25,502 bases of DNA from Thermotogaceae bacterium (GTDB taxonomy: Bacteria > Thermotogota > Thermotogae > Thermotogales > Thermotogaceae): positions 1 through 25,502 of the forward strand of contig JALVXE010000012.1 in NCBI GenBank assembly GCA_027038385.1. The letters run 5' to 3'. Positions 14,818-22,350 of the stretch are shown piece after piece. Every line of letters begins with the position of its first letter. The first letter of the stretch is position 1. A program made the position numbers and the translations under genes. The notes beneath the pieces were generated by a model. The model was given only the letters and a program-made list of their open reading frames with translations, did no database searches and was not told where the DNA came from.

Positions 14818-15257
14818 ATCACCTCGACTTTTCCGCCCACACTCTCTATCTTCTCCTTGGCACTCTTGCTGAAAGCGTTCGCTTTGACGATGAGCGGCTT
14901 CGTGATCTCCCCATCACCGAGTATCTTCACACCATCAAGGAGCTTCTTTATGATCCCCCTTTCTAAGAGAACCTCTGGGGTTACCTCCTCACCGTCCTCG
15001 AATTTCTCCTCAAGTGTTCTGACGTTGACGAGCGCATATACTTTCTTATTGAAGTTTTTAAATCCCCTCTTTGGAAGTCTTCTCTGAATCGGCGTTTGAC
15101 CTCCTTCAAACCAAGGCTCGACCTTGCTGTTCCCTCTCGATTTTTGACCCTTGTGTCCTCTTCCAGAAGTCTTCCCAAGACCCGATCCAGGGCCCCTACC
15201 TCTTCTCTTCCTTTCCTTCATCGCTCCTGGGGATGGTCTCAGATCCTCAAGCCTCAT
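14814..15257 (-). CDS. rplO: 50S ribosomal protein L15
   Basis: L15 is a late assembly protein of the large subunit. The 147-aa product opens MRLEDLRPSPGAMKERKRRG and continues with the glycine- and basic-rich L15 arm (GRGPGSGLGKTSGRGHKGQKSR), then QTPIQRRLPKRGF. ATG 15257 follows a strong GGAGGGGAG site; an in-frame start at 15293 would add 12 residues not seen in the family. It ends in an ATGA overlap with secY. Confidence 0.96.
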   Translation of the reverse strand: MRLEDLRPSPGAMKERKRRGRGPGSGLGKTSGRGHKGQKSRGNSKVEPWFEGGQTPIQRRLPKRGFKNFNKKVYALVNVRTLEEKFEDGEEVTPEVLLERGIIKKLLDGVKILGDGEITKPLIVKANAFSKSAKEKIESVGGKVEVI

Positions 15258-15270
15258 TCTCTCCCCTCCT

Positions 15271-15459
15271 TTACTCCTCGATCTCCTCAACACTCACAAG
15301 GTGTCTGACCTTGCGTATCATTCCCCTTATCTGCGGGATGTCTTCCTTGACAACACTCTGATGCATTCTCTTGAGTCCGAGCCTCTTAACGGTATCCTTC
15401 TGATCATATGGATATCCTATTGGACTCTTAACGAGGGTTATCTTAAGCTTTTTGGCCAT
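15271..15459 (-). CDS. rpmD: 50S ribosomal protein L30
   Basis: The 62-aa protein has the small ferredoxin-like L30 fold motifs: KKLKITLVKSPIGYPYDQKDTVKRLGL and RMHQSVVKED, then RGMIRKVRHLVSVEE. L30 sits on the back of the 50S near 5S rRNA contacts. Its length and the position between rpsE and rplO are the usual ones. The SD for rplO lies in the 13-nt gap after its stop. Confidence 0.96.
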   Translation of the reverse strand: MAKKLKITLVKSPIGYPYDQKDTVKRLGLKRMHQSVVKEDIPQIRGMIRKVRHLVSVEEIEE

Positions 15460-15465
15460 ATTCCA

Positions 15466-16002
15466 TCACTCCTCCTTGCTCTTCTTAACACCTTTTATAA
15501 CCTCTTCGGTGGATATATCCCTGAGCTTGGCAACATTTTCTGGAGACATGAGCTCGTTCAGACCGTTTATGGTAGCTCTCGCAAGGTTCAACGGATTGGT
15601 CGAGCCAAGAGCTTTAGTGAGTATGTTGTGTATGCCTGCTAGCTCCACGACTGCACGTACCGTACCGCCAGCTATAACACCGGTACCAGGAGCGGCTGGC
15701 TTTAGAAGAACTTTTGAAGCATCCTGCCTTCCTATGACTTCGTGTGGGATCGTCCCGTTGATAACCGGAACGTCTATCAGGTTTCTCTTAGCGTTGACTA
15801 TCGCCTTTCTTATGGCATCTGGAACTTCCCTCGCCTTTCCTATTCCGAGCCCAACCTTACCGTTTCTATTTCCCACTATAACAACAGCTCTAAAGGAGAG
15901 GTTCTTCCCTCCCTTGGTGACTTTTGTAGTTCTCCTTATCTCGATTACTTTCTCTTCAAAATCTCCGTATTCCTCTTTTATCTCCTGAGCTATCTGAGCC
16001 AC
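15466..16002 (-). CDS. rpsE: 30S ribosomal protein S5
   Basis: S5 lies near the mRNA entry and contributes to decoding fidelity. The 178-aa product contains the N-terminal double-stranded-RNA-binding-like domain (EEKVIEIRRTTKVTKGGKNLSFRAVVIVGNRNGKVGLGIGKA) and the C-terminal domain with PAAPGTGVIAGGTVRAVVELAG. It starts with GTG at 16002, with GGAGG 8 nt upstream next to the rplR stop. Neighbours and length are standard. Confidence 0.96.
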   Translation of the reverse strand: MAQIAQEIKEEYGDFEEKVIEIRRTTKVTKGGKNLSFRAVVIVGNRNGKVGLGIGKAREVPDAIRKAIVNAKRNLIDVPVINGTIPHEVIGRQDASKVLLKPAAPGTGVIAGGTVRAVVELAGIHNILTKALGSTNPLNLARATINGLNELMSPENVAKLRDISTEEVIKGVKKSKEE

Positions 16003-16015
16003 TCTTCACACCTCC

Positions 16016-16384
16016 TCAGAACTCGAGTCCGGCTTCTCTGGCACCGTCGGCGAGCTCCTTTATCCTACCGTGGTATTTGTATCCGCCCCTATCAAAGACC
16101 ACCTTCTTTATCCCTTTTTCCACCGCTCTCTTGCCTACGAGTTTTCCGACCTCTTTCGCAGCTTCCTTGTTCCAAGTTTTCTGGATCTTGCCTCTGAGTT
16201 CTTTGTCGAGTGTGGAAGCAGCGACCAACGTGTGTCCTTTCGTGTCATCTATTATCTGAGCGTATATGTGCTTGTTGGATCTGTAGACAGCAAGACGGGG
16301 CCTTTCAGGAGTCCCGAAGACTTTCTTTCTTATCCTGAGATGTCTTCTCTTTCTCTTTTCGGATCTGTTTATTCTCTTTATCAT
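16016..16384 (-). CDS. rplR: 50S ribosomal protein L18
   Basis: L18 binds 5S rRNA together with L5. The 122-aa product has a basic N-terminal tail and the core RPRLAVYRSNKHIYAQIIDD, then TLVAAST and the C-terminal KVVFDRGGYKYHGRIKELADGAREAGLEF. The last block is the most conserved in the family. A short GGGGGT lies ahead of the ATG at moderate spacing. Gene order rplF-rplR-rpsE is normal. Confidence 0.96.
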   Translation of the reverse strand: MIKRINRSEKRKRRHLRIRKKVFGTPERPRLAVYRSNKHIYAQIIDDTKGHTLVAASTLDKELRGKIQKTWNKEAAKEVGKLVGKRAVEKGIKKVVFDRGGYKYHGRIKELADGAREAGLEF

Positions 16385-16399
16385 CTCACATTACCCCCT

Positions 16400-16954
16400 T
16401 TAAGCCTTCTTGCTTTGCTTCTGGCGGATCACTTCACCGACGTATCTTATTCCCTTACCGCTGTAGACATTCGGCGGTCTCCAAGCTCTGACGTTTGCTG
16501 CGAACTGCCCTACCGCTTGCTTGTCTATTCCAGAAACTATTATTTTGTTGGGCTGGGGAACTTCGACTTTCAAATCATCTGGAATTTCCATTACGACCGG
16601 ATGGGCGTATCCAAGCTGCATGACGAGTTTGTTCCCCTGCATCTGAGCTCTGTAACCTATTCCGACTATCTCAAGCTCTTTCCTGTATCCTTCGGTAACT
16701 CCCACGATCATGTTCCTTATGAGAGCCCAGTAGGTTCCCTGAAACATCCTCGCCCTTCTCCAATCTGCCCTTCTTCTTATCATATCTTCGTTCGGGTTCA
16801 CCCAAACCTCGCCATCTTTCACTTCTATCTTCACGTACGGAAGGAAATCTTGGGTGAGCTCACCCTTTGGACCCTTTACCCTTATCATTCCATCTTCAAC
16901 CTTTACCTCTACCCCTTGTGGAATTTTAAGCGGTTTTTTCGCGAGTCTCGACAT
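16400..16954 (-). CDS. rplF: 50S ribosomal protein L6
   Basis: L6 sits near the GTPase-factor binding site of the 50S. The 184-aa product starts MSRLAKKPLKIPQGVEV and contains two similar L6 domains; the second has GIGYRAQMQGNKLVMQLGYAHPV and the C-terminal PPNVYSGKGIRYVGEVIRQKQSKKA. ATG 16954 is chosen: GGAGG lies 8 nt upstream, beside the rpsH stop. An upstream in-frame GTG at 16963 is too close to the SD. Confidence 0.96.
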   Translation of the reverse strand: MSRLAKKPLKIPQGVEVKVEDGMIRVKGPKGELTQDFLPYVKIEVKDGEVWVNPNEDMIRRRADWRRARMFQGTYWALIRNMIVGVTEGYRKELEIVGIGYRAQMQGNKLVMQLGYAHPVVMEIPDDLKVEVPQPNKIIVSGIDKQAVGQFAANVRAWRPPNVYSGKGIRYVGEVIRQKQSKKA

Positions 16955-16967
16955 CACATACACCTCC

Positions 16968-17372
16968 TCACCACACGTATGCTATTACTTCTCCTCCGAC
17001 TCCGAGCTCCCTGGCTTCCTTGTCGGTCATCACTCCCCTGGAAGTGGTGAGTATAGCTATACCGAGTCCATTTTTGACTTTTGGTATCTCATCTTTTCCA
17101 ACGTATATTCTTCGTCCTGCGTGGGAAACCCTTACGATTCCGTTTATAACCCTCTTTCTGTTCCTCCTGTCTCCCTTATATTTCATGTAAACCCTCAAAA
17201 TCCCTTGTTTTCCATCTTCGATGTATTTGTAATCCTTTATGAATCCCTCTCTTAACAGTATATCGAGGATGGCCCTTTTGAGCTTGGAGGCCGGTATGTC
17301 AACGTACTCCTTGTAGACTGTATTAGCATTCCTGATCCTTGTGAGCATGTCTGCTATGGGATCGCTCCACAT
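16968..17372 (-). CDS. rpsH: 30S ribosomal protein S8
   Basis: S8 binds 16S rRNA helix 21 and, in many bacteria, represses the spc operon. The 134-aa product starts MWSDPIADMLTRIRNANTV, a typical S8 N-terminus, and ends GLGIAILTTSRGVMTDKEARELGVGGEVIAYVW, the conserved C-terminal block. ATG 17372 has GGAGGGGA just upstream; the longer in-frame reading from 17426 overlaps rpsZ and has no family match. The mRNA binding site for S8, if used, cannot be judged by eye. Confidence 0.96.
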   Translation of the reverse strand: MWSDPIADMLTRIRNANTVYKEYVDIPASKLKRAILDILLREGFIKDYKYIEDGKQGILRVYMKYKGDRRNRKRVINGIVRVSHAGRRIYVGKDEIPKVKNGLGIAILTTSRGVMTDKEARELGVGGEVIAYVW

Positions 17373-17385
17373 TACTATCCCCTCC

Positions 17386-17571
17386 TCACCAGCTTGCCTT
17401 CCTAACGCCCGGGAGTTTTCCCTCAAGAGCTAATCTTCTGAAACAAACCCTGCATATTCCAAACTCTCTGTAGACAGATCTCGGCCTCCCGCAAATCTTG
17501 CACCTAGTGTACTCCCTAACCTTGTACTTCTTTGGTTTCTTCCATCTTTCAATCATCGATTTCTTTGCCAC
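17386..17571 (-). CDS. rpsZ: 30S ribosomal protein S14, zinc-binding type Z
   Basis: The 61-aa protein is the short zinc form of S14, with Cys24, Cys27, Cys40 and Cys43 (CKIC and CRVC) and the C-terminal LALEGKLPGVRKASW block. It replaces the longer Cys-less S14 (rpsN) of E. coli-type ribosomes. It lies in the 30S head between rplE and rpsH, the canonical site for this gene. Confidence 0.97.
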   Translation of the reverse strand: MAKKSMIERWKKPKKYKVREYTRCKICGRPRSVYREFGICRVCFRRLALEGKLPGVRKASW

Positions 17572-17577
17572 TCAAAA

Positions 17578-18129
17578 TCACCTCCTGAAAGGCACTCCAA
17601 AGAGTTCTAGAAGTCTCTTGGCTTCCTCATCAGTTTTCGCTGTTGTGACTATGGTTATATCCATTCCCTGAACTCTTCTAGCCTCATCTGGGCTTATTTC
17701 GGGGAAAACCAGTTGCTCAGTAAGTCCAAAAGAGTAGTTTCCCCTACCGTCGAAAGAGTTTGGATTGAGTCCCCTGAAGTCTCTAACCTTTGGAAGAACA
17801 ATGTTGATGAGCTTGTAAAGGAAATTGTACATCCTCGCTCCTCTCAAAGTTACCTTCAAACCTATTGTCATTCCCTTTCTTATTTTGAAATTCGACACGC
17901 TCTTTTTGGCTCTGGTTACCAGAGGTTTCTGACCGGTTATGAGTGCCAATTCCCTAGCGTGCTGATCGATCAGATTTGAGTTTCTCGCTCCCTCTCCAAT
18001 TCCCATGTTTATCACTATCTTTTCTATCCTCGGAACCTGCAAGGGGTTTTTGTAGCCAAGCTCTTTCATCATCTGAGGGATTATTTCACTTTTGTATCTG
18101 TCTTTCAGCGGGACGTATTCATATCTCAT
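17578..18129 (-). CDS. rplE: 50S ribosomal protein L5
   Basis: L5 binds 5S rRNA and contacts P-site tRNA. The 183-aa product has the conserved EKIVINMGIGEGARN, TGQKPLVTRAKKSVSNFKIRKGMTIG and RVQGMDITIVTTAKTDEEAKRLLELFGVPF blocks, with normal length. Its stop is followed closely by the ATG of rpsZ. No anomalies are visible. Confidence 0.97.
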   Translation of the reverse strand: MRYEYVPLKDRYKSEIIPQMMKELGYKNPLQVPRIEKIVINMGIGEGARNSNLIDQHARELALITGQKPLVTRAKKSVSNFKIRKGMTIGLKVTLRGARMYNFLYKLINIVLPKVRDFRGLNPNSFDGRGNYSFGLTEQLVFPEISPDEARRVQGMDITIVTTAKTDEEAKRLLELFGVPFRR

Positions 18130-18143
18130 TCTCTACTCCCCCT

Positions 18144-18464
18144 TCACCTATCGATAATTTCTCCGCACTTCTTGCAGTAGCGCACCTTGTTTCCATCCTC
18201 GAGAATTCTGAATCCCACTCTCGTTCTCTGCCCACAATTTGGACAAACGAGCATAACCTTGCTCATGTATATGGGAGCCTCTCTCTCGACGATTCCTCCT
18301 TCTCTCATCCTCGGGTTGGGTCTTTGGTGTCTTTTCAGGACGTTGACTCCCTCGACTATTACTTTTCCCTCTTTTGGGATAACCCTGAGGACCTTTCCCC
18401 TTTTACCTTTATCTTTCCCAGAGATTACCTCGACCGTGTCTCCTCTCTTTATCTTCGCCGCCAT
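18144..18464 (-). CDS. rplX: 50S ribosomal protein L24, with Cys4 zinc-ribbon C-terminus
   Basis: L24 is an early assembly initiator of the 50S. The 106-aa product has the N-terminal KOW motif (KRGDTVEVISGKDKGKRGKVLRV) and the family stretch GVNVLKRHQRPNPRMREGGIVEREAPI. Its C-terminal part has two CxxC pairs, Cys74/Cys77 (VCPNC) and Cys97/Cys100 (YCKKC), which should form a zinc ribbon; many homologues have lost these. ATG 18464 is chosen because GAGGTG lies 6 nt upstream; earlier GTG and ATG codons at 18473 and 18470 fall on or beside that SD. Confidence 0.95.
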   Translation of the reverse strand: MAAKIKRGDTVEVISGKDKGKRGKVLRVIPKEGKVIVEGVNVLKRHQRPNPRMREGGIVEREAPIYMSKVMLVCPNCGQRTRVGFRILEDGNKVRYCKKCGEIIDR

Positions 18465-18476
18465 GCTCATCACCTC

Positions 18477-18845
18477 TCAAAGAACTTCTGGTGCAAGGGA
18501 TACTATCTTCATGAAGCCTTTCTCCCTCAATTCCCTTGCCACTGGTCCAAATATCCTAGTACCTCTTGGGTCGTTGAATTTGTCTATAAGAACAGCGGCA
18601 TTATCATCGAACCTAATGTAAGTTCCGTCCTTTCTTCTGATCTCTTTTTTGACTCTCACTACGACTGCCTTCACGACTTCACCTTTTTTTACGGGGGAAT
18701 TCGGGATAGCGTCTCTAACCGAGCAAACCACTATATCTCCAACGGTTCCAAACACCTTGTGTGATCCGCCCAGGACTCTTATTACCCTTAACTTCTTTGC
18801 ACCAGAGTTATCAGCGACATTGAGATACGACTCCTGTCTTATCAT
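18477..18845 (-). CDS. rplN: 50S ribosomal protein L14
   Basis: L14 forms an intersubunit bridge with 16S helix 14. The 122-aa product matches the family end to end: MIRQESYLNVADNSGAKKL, VVCSVRDAIPNSPVKKGEVVKAVVVRV, FDDNAAVLIDKFNDPRGTRIFGPVARELREKGFMKIVSLAPEVL. The length is exactly typical. Its stop abuts the SD of rplX. Confidence 0.98.
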   Translation of the reverse strand: MIRQESYLNVADNSGAKKLRVIRVLGGSHKVFGTVGDIVVCSVRDAIPNSPVKKGEVVKAVVVRVKKEIRRKDGTYIRFDDNAAVLIDKFNDPRGTRIFGPVARELREKGFMKIVSLAPEVL

Positions 18846-18847
18846 GA

Positions 18848-19147
18848 TCAGCTACCCCCTTCCTCGTCTCTTTCTTCGGAAGTGCTCTCTGGTATTTCAG
18901 CGAGAGCAGATCTTCTGACTATCCTTACAAGTCTCCATCTCTTGAGCTTACTCAGGGGTCTTGTCTCCTCTATCTCAACGGTATCTCCAACACCCGCCTC
19001 GTTTCTCTCGTCGTGAGCGTAGTATTTCTTGGATCTCTTTATGTACTTTTTAAAGCGCGGATGCTGAACGAACCTTTCAACTTTAACGACGATCGTCTTG
19101 TCCATCTTGTCGCTTACAACTACTCCTATAACCCTCTTTCTCGACAT
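18848..19147 (-). CDS. rpsQ: 30S ribosomal protein S17
   Basis: S17 is an OB-fold primary binder in the 5' domain of 16S rRNA. The 99-aa product has RKRVIGVVVSDKMDKTIVVKVERFVQHPRFKKYIKRSKKYYAHDE and GDTVEIEETRPLSKLKRWRLVRIV, all S17 hallmarks. It extends about 15 residues beyond the E. coli protein with an acidic, Ser/Glu-rich tail (ESTSEERDEEGGS). Longer S17 tails are known in thermophiles; what this one does is unknown. Confidence 0.96.
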   Translation of the reverse strand: MSRKRVIGVVVSDKMDKTIVVKVERFVQHPRFKKYIKRSKKYYAHDERNEAGVGDTVEIEETRPLSKLKRWRLVRIVRRSALAEIPESTSEERDEEGGS

Positions 19148-19151
19148 ACTA

Positions 19152-19352
19152 TTACCTCCTTATTCCGAGCTCTCTCTCACGGAGGATGGTCTTTATCCTG
19201 GCTATGTCTCTTTTGGTTTGGTTTATCTGCGAATAGTTGTTGAGCTGTCCCATTGAAAGCTGGAACCTCAGATCCATAAGCTGCTTCTTCTTTTCCTCAA
19301 GCAGCCTTTCAATTTCCTCATCAGTATATTGCCTGAGTTCTGCCGCCTTCAT
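19152..19352 (-). CDS. rpmC: 50S ribosomal protein L29
   Basis: L29 is a small two-helix protein at the tunnel exit near the signal-recognition-particle site. The 66-aa product shows MKAAELRQYTDEEIERLLEEKKKQLMDLRFQLSMGQL and then QTKRDIARIKTILRERELG, typical of the family. Its ATG overlaps the rplP stop as ATGA, so the pair is translationally coupled. Confidence 0.96.
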   Translation of the reverse strand: MKAAELRQYTDEEIERLLEEKKKQLMDLRFQLSMGQLNNYSQINQTKRDIARIKTILRERELGIRR

Positions 19353-19777
19353 ACCATCTCACCTCCGAGATGGTGCCTTTTCACGACTTTGGTCGCTATT
19401 GGAAGCTTCATAGCAGCATATCTGAGCGCCTCTTTTGCCGTTTCCTCGTCAACTCCGGCTATCTCGAACATGACCTTACCGGGTTTAACCACAGCAACCC
19501 ATCCTTCAACGTTCCCCTTACCTTTACCCATCCTGGATTCAGCTGGCTTTTTCGTGTAAGGCTTGTCAGGGAATATCTTTATCCAGATCTTTCCCCTTCT
19601 CTTCATAGCCCTCATCATGGCAATTCTGCACGCTTCTATCTGCTGAGCAGTTATCCAGGCCGGCTCAAGGGCTTTAAGCCCCCATTCCCCGTAATCAACC
19701 TGAGCTCCACCCTTGGCTGTGCCTTTCATCCTTCCCCTTTGCTGTTTTCTGTATTTAACTCTTCTGGGCATCAACAT
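19349..19777 (-). CDS. rplP: 50S ribosomal protein L16
   Basis: L16 organises the A-site region of the 50S. The 142-aa product has MPRRVKYRKQQRGRMKGTAKGG, the conserved LEPAWITAQQIEACRIAMMRAMKRRGKIWIKIFPDKP and RMGKGKGNVEGWVAVVKPGKV blocks. Two ATGs lie close together (19777 and 19771). A G-rich SD is better spaced for the first, while family alignment (MPRR...) fits the second. Confidence 0.96.
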   Translation of the reverse strand: MLMPRRVKYRKQQRGRMKGTAKGGAQVDYGEWGLKALEPAWITAQQIEACRIAMMRAMKRRGKIWIKIFPDKPYTKKPAESRMGKGKGNVEGWVAVVKPGKVMFEIAGVDEETAKEALRYAAMKLPIATKVVKRHHLGGEMV

Positions 19778-19793
19778 GATCTATTTCCCCCTT

Positions 19794-20426
19794 TCAGATC
19801 TCGACATCCCCTTTGTATATCCAGACCTTTATCCCAATGGTTCCGTACTTGGTCTGGGCAGTGGCGGTTCCGTAATCGATCATAGCTTTGAGAGTCTGCA
19901 AGGGGAGTCTTCCCTTGAGATACCACTCGCGTCTTGCTATCTCGGCTCCTCCCAACCTTCCGGCGACCATTATCTTTATTCCCTTAGCACCGGATTTCAT
20001 CGCATCAGATATGGCTCTTTTCATAGCCCTTTTGTAGGATGCTCTTCTCTCAATTCTCGTCGCTATATTCTCAGCGACGAGTTGTGCATCGGTTTCGGGC
20101 GTTTTTACCTCTTCAACGTTTATCACGAATTGACGGTTGAACCTACTCTGAAGCTCGTTTCTGAGTTTTGTTATCTCAGAAGCTTTCCTTCCTATTATCA
20201 CGCCCGGTCTGGCGGTTCTCACGTTTACAACGACGTGGTTCTCATCAGGCCTTTCAACGTGTATTTCGCTGACGCCAGCGTTGTAGTATTTGTTCTTTAT
20301 GATCTTTCTTATCTCTTCATCTTCTAAGAGCCACTCCGCATACTTCTTCTTTTCGTTGAACCATTTTGTCTGCCATTCCGCGCTCACACCGAGCCTGAAC
20401 CCACGGGGATGTACTTTCTGGCCCAC
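19794..20426 (-). CDS. rpsC: 30S ribosomal protein S3
   Basis: S3 lines the mRNA entry channel and has helicase-related function there. The 210-aa product begins MGQKVHPRGFRLGVSAEWQTKWFNEKK and contains the KH domain with GXXG loop (VRTARPGVIIGRKASEI), then the C-terminal domain with GAKGIKIMVAGRLGGAEIARREWY and LPLQTLKAMIDYGTATAQTKYGTIGIKVWIYKG. It follows rplV after a 4-nt gap. Confidence 0.97.
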   Translation of the reverse strand: MGQKVHPRGFRLGVSAEWQTKWFNEKKKYAEWLLEDEEIRKIIKNKYYNAGVSEIHVERPDENHVVVNVRTARPGVIIGRKASEITKLRNELQSRFNRQFVINVEEVKTPETDAQLVAENIATRIERRASYKRAMKRAISDAMKSGAKGIKIMVAGRLGGAEIARREWYLKGRLPLQTLKAMIDYGTATAQTKYGTIGIKVWIYKGDVEI

Positions 20427-20430
20427 TCTA

Positions 20431-20895
20431 TCACCTCTCCTCTTTCAAAAGCTCTTTTTCTTTCTCTCTGTCCCTGACAACGACTGTTATATGGGAATAG
20501 CGGTGCTGAATTATGTCCGCTCTTCCTCTTCCCCTCGGCCACAACCTCTTGAGACGTGGACCATCGTTCACGTAAGCCTCAGCCACGTAGAGATTATCTT
20601 CTTCCAAACCGAAGTTATTAACTGCGTTGGCTACAGCGCTCTGAAGGACCTTGTATATGATTCTCGCGGCCTTTTTGGGGGAGAACGTCAATATAGCGAA
20701 AGCCTCGTTAACGTTCTTGCCCTTTATCGCATTTATGGTGCTCCTTGCTTTTCTCGGAGAGATCCTTATGTATCTCGCAACCGCTCTCGCCTCTATTCTG
20801 GGCCTTTTGGCTTCCTCCTCTTTTCTGTGTCTGTGGTATACGGATCTCTTCACTCTCTTACCATCTTCCCTCCTCGGCACTGTGACTTTGTACAT
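20431..20895 (-). CDS. rplV: 50S ribosomal protein L22, N-terminally extended
   Basis: L22 lines the peptide exit tunnel. The 154-aa product has the family core from about residue 35 (ARAVARYIRISPRKARSTINAIKGKNVNEAF) through SAVANAVNN, and the tunnel-loop region GPRLKRLWPRGRGRADIIQHRYSHITVVV. It is about 40 residues longer than the E. coli protein (110 aa): a basic N-terminal extension (VPRREDGKRVKRSVYHRHRK) and a charged C-terminal tail. Extended L22 is, from memory, a trait of Thermotogota, which supports the taxonomic guess. Confidence 0.95.
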   Translation of the reverse strand: MYKVTVPRREDGKRVKRSVYHRHRKEEEAKRPRIEARAVARYIRISPRKARSTINAIKGKNVNEAFAILTFSPKKAARIIYKVLQSAVANAVNNFGLEEDNLYVAEAYVNDGPRLKRLWPRGRGRADIIQHRYSHITVVVRDREKEKELLKEER

Positions 20896-20908
20896 CTGCT
20901 ACCCCTCC

Positions 20909-21193
20909 TCATTTCATCTGGAGCTTCTTCACCTTTTTGTCGGCATGCCCACCGAACCTTCTAGTCAAGGCGAACTCACCGAGTCTGTGACCTATCATCG
21001 ATTCGGTTATGTAGATTGGAATGTGCTTCATTCCGTTGTACACCGCTATTGTGTGGCCGACCATCTCGGGTATTATCATCGAAGATCTGCTCCAAGTTTT
21101 GATTATCTTCTTTTCACCTTTCTCGTTGAGCATTCTTATCTTTTTGAGGAGCTTCGGATGTACGTAGGGTCCTTTCTTCTTAGACCTGCTCAC
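20909..21193 (-). CDS. rpsS: 30S ribosomal protein S19
   Basis: S19 works with S13 in the 30S head. The 94-aa product begins at GTG 21193 (SRSKKKGPYVHPKLLKKI) and has the conserved IKTWSRSSMIIPEMVGHTIAVYNGMKHIPIYITESMIGHRLGEFALTR. An in-frame ATG at 21214 would add seven residues (MSDGGGK) and overlap rplB, but those codons contain the GGAGGTGG SD itself, so the GTG is the likelier start. No other anomaly. Confidence 0.95.
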   Translation of the reverse strand: MSRSKKKGPYVHPKLLKKIRMLNEKGEKKIIKTWSRSSMIIPEMVGHTIAVYNGMKHIPIYITESMIGHRLGEFALTRRFGGHADKKVKKLQMK

Positions 21194-21206
21194 TTTTCCA
21201 CCTCCA

Positions 21207-22034
21207 TCAGACATCGTTCCTGCGTCTTACTATGAACTTGTCAGAAGGTCTCCTGCCTCTTCTCGTCTTATATCCCTTGGTTGGCCAACCCCAAGGACTC
21301 GTTGGGTGGTGACCTTTGCCCCTTCCCTCTCCTCCACCGTGTGGGTGGTCAACAGGATTCATGACGACACCACGCACGTGTGGTCTTCTTCCAAGCCAGC
21401 GAACCCTACCAGCTTTACCATGTGATTCATTCTTGTGCTCTTCCCTTCCAACGCTTCCTATTGTCGCGTAACACTTGACGTTGATCTTTCTTATCTCACC
21501 AGACGGCATTCTGAGAAGGGCGTATTTCCCTTCTTTTGCCAATATCTGGCAGGAAGCTCCCGCGGATCTCGCTATCTGTCCACCTTTTCCGGGTTTGAAT
21601 TCGACGTTGTGAACCACAGTACCGACCGGTATCTTCTCAAGTGGGAGGGCGTTCCCAACTCTTATCTCGGCATCTTCTCCGGACATGACGGTGTCTCCAA
21701 CTTTGAGGCCCTCTGGAGCGAGTATGTACCTTCTCTCACCGTCAGCATAAAGAAGAAGGGCGATCCTTGCGGTTCTGTTTGGATCGTATTCTATCGCTAT
21801 AACTTTGGCCGGTATTCCTTTCTTGTCCCTCTTGAAATCGATCATCCTGTACTTTCTCTTGTGACCACCGCCCCTGTGGCGAACTGTAACCCTACCGTGG
21901 TGGTTTCTCCCACCGTTTTTTTTCAGAGATTCCACAAGTGACTTTTCAGGTTCCTTCTTGGTTATCTCCGAAAAATCCGGTATTACCATGAATCTCCTAC
22001 CAGGCGTTGTCGGTTTGAACCTTCTCAAACCCAT
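21207..22034 (-). CDS. rplB: 50S ribosomal protein L2
   Basis: L2 supports peptidyl transferase and subunit joining. The 275-aa product has MGLRRFKPTTPGRRFMVIPDF and GGGHKRKYRMIDF, then the highly conserved C-terminal block with VRGVVMNPVDHPHGGGEGRGKGHHPTSPWGWPTKG. The HPHGGG stretch holds the functionally important histidine. Length is normal. Confidence 0.98.
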   Translation of the reverse strand: MGLRRFKPTTPGRRFMVIPDFSEITKKEPEKSLVESLKKNGGRNHHGRVTVRHRGGGHKRKYRMIDFKRDKKGIPAKVIAIEYDPNRTARIALLLYADGERRYILAPEGLKVGDTVMSGEDAEIRVGNALPLEKIPVGTVVHNVEFKPGKGGQIARSAGASCQILAKEGKYALLRMPSGEIRKINVKCYATIGSVGREEHKNESHGKAGRVRWLGRRPHVRGVVMNPVDHPHGGGEGRGKGHHPTSPWGWPTKGYKTRRGRRPSDKFIVRRRNDV

Positions 22035-22047
22035 CTCATTTCACCCC

Positions 22048-22350
22048 TCATATCTCTGGCATAAGCTCTTTTATAACGTAACCTTCTTTAAGAGTTACGA
22101 TGGCTTTTTTCCATCTCCTAGATTTACCGACAAATATTCCCCTTCTCTTTGGCTTCGGCTTAACGTTTATCACGTTAACTTTTTCAACTTTAACGTTGAA
22201 GATGTGCTCTACAGCTTCCTTTATCTGACCTTTGTTGGCATTCGGATTGACTTCAAAAACGTACTTTCCTTCTCCCATCATCCTGTGGGATTTTTCAGTA
22301 AGAATAGGACGGATGATTATATCATAGCTTGTGAGTTTTTCTCGATTCAT
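22048..22350 (-). CDS. rplW: 50S ribosomal protein L23
   Basis: L23 is the tunnel-exit docking site for trigger factor and SRP. The 100-aa product has YDIIIRPILTEKSHRMMGEGKYVFEVNPNANKGQIKEAVEHIFNVKVEKVNVINVKPKPKR, matching the family. Its ATG overlaps the rplD stop by 4 nt. Nothing unusual seen. Confidence 0.96.
   Translation of the reverse strand: MNREKLTSYDIIIRPILTEKSHRMMGEGKYVFEVNPNANKGQIKEAVEHIFNVKVEKVNVINVKPKPKRRGIFVGKSRRWKKAIVTLKEGYVIKELMPEI

Noticed and set aside
16070..17050. 326-codon plus-strand frame across rplR, rplF and rpsH
   Set aside because: It runs antisense to three conserved ribosomal genes and shows Ser/Phe/Leu/Tyr-rich low-information sequence; long antisense frames arise from the codon bias here.
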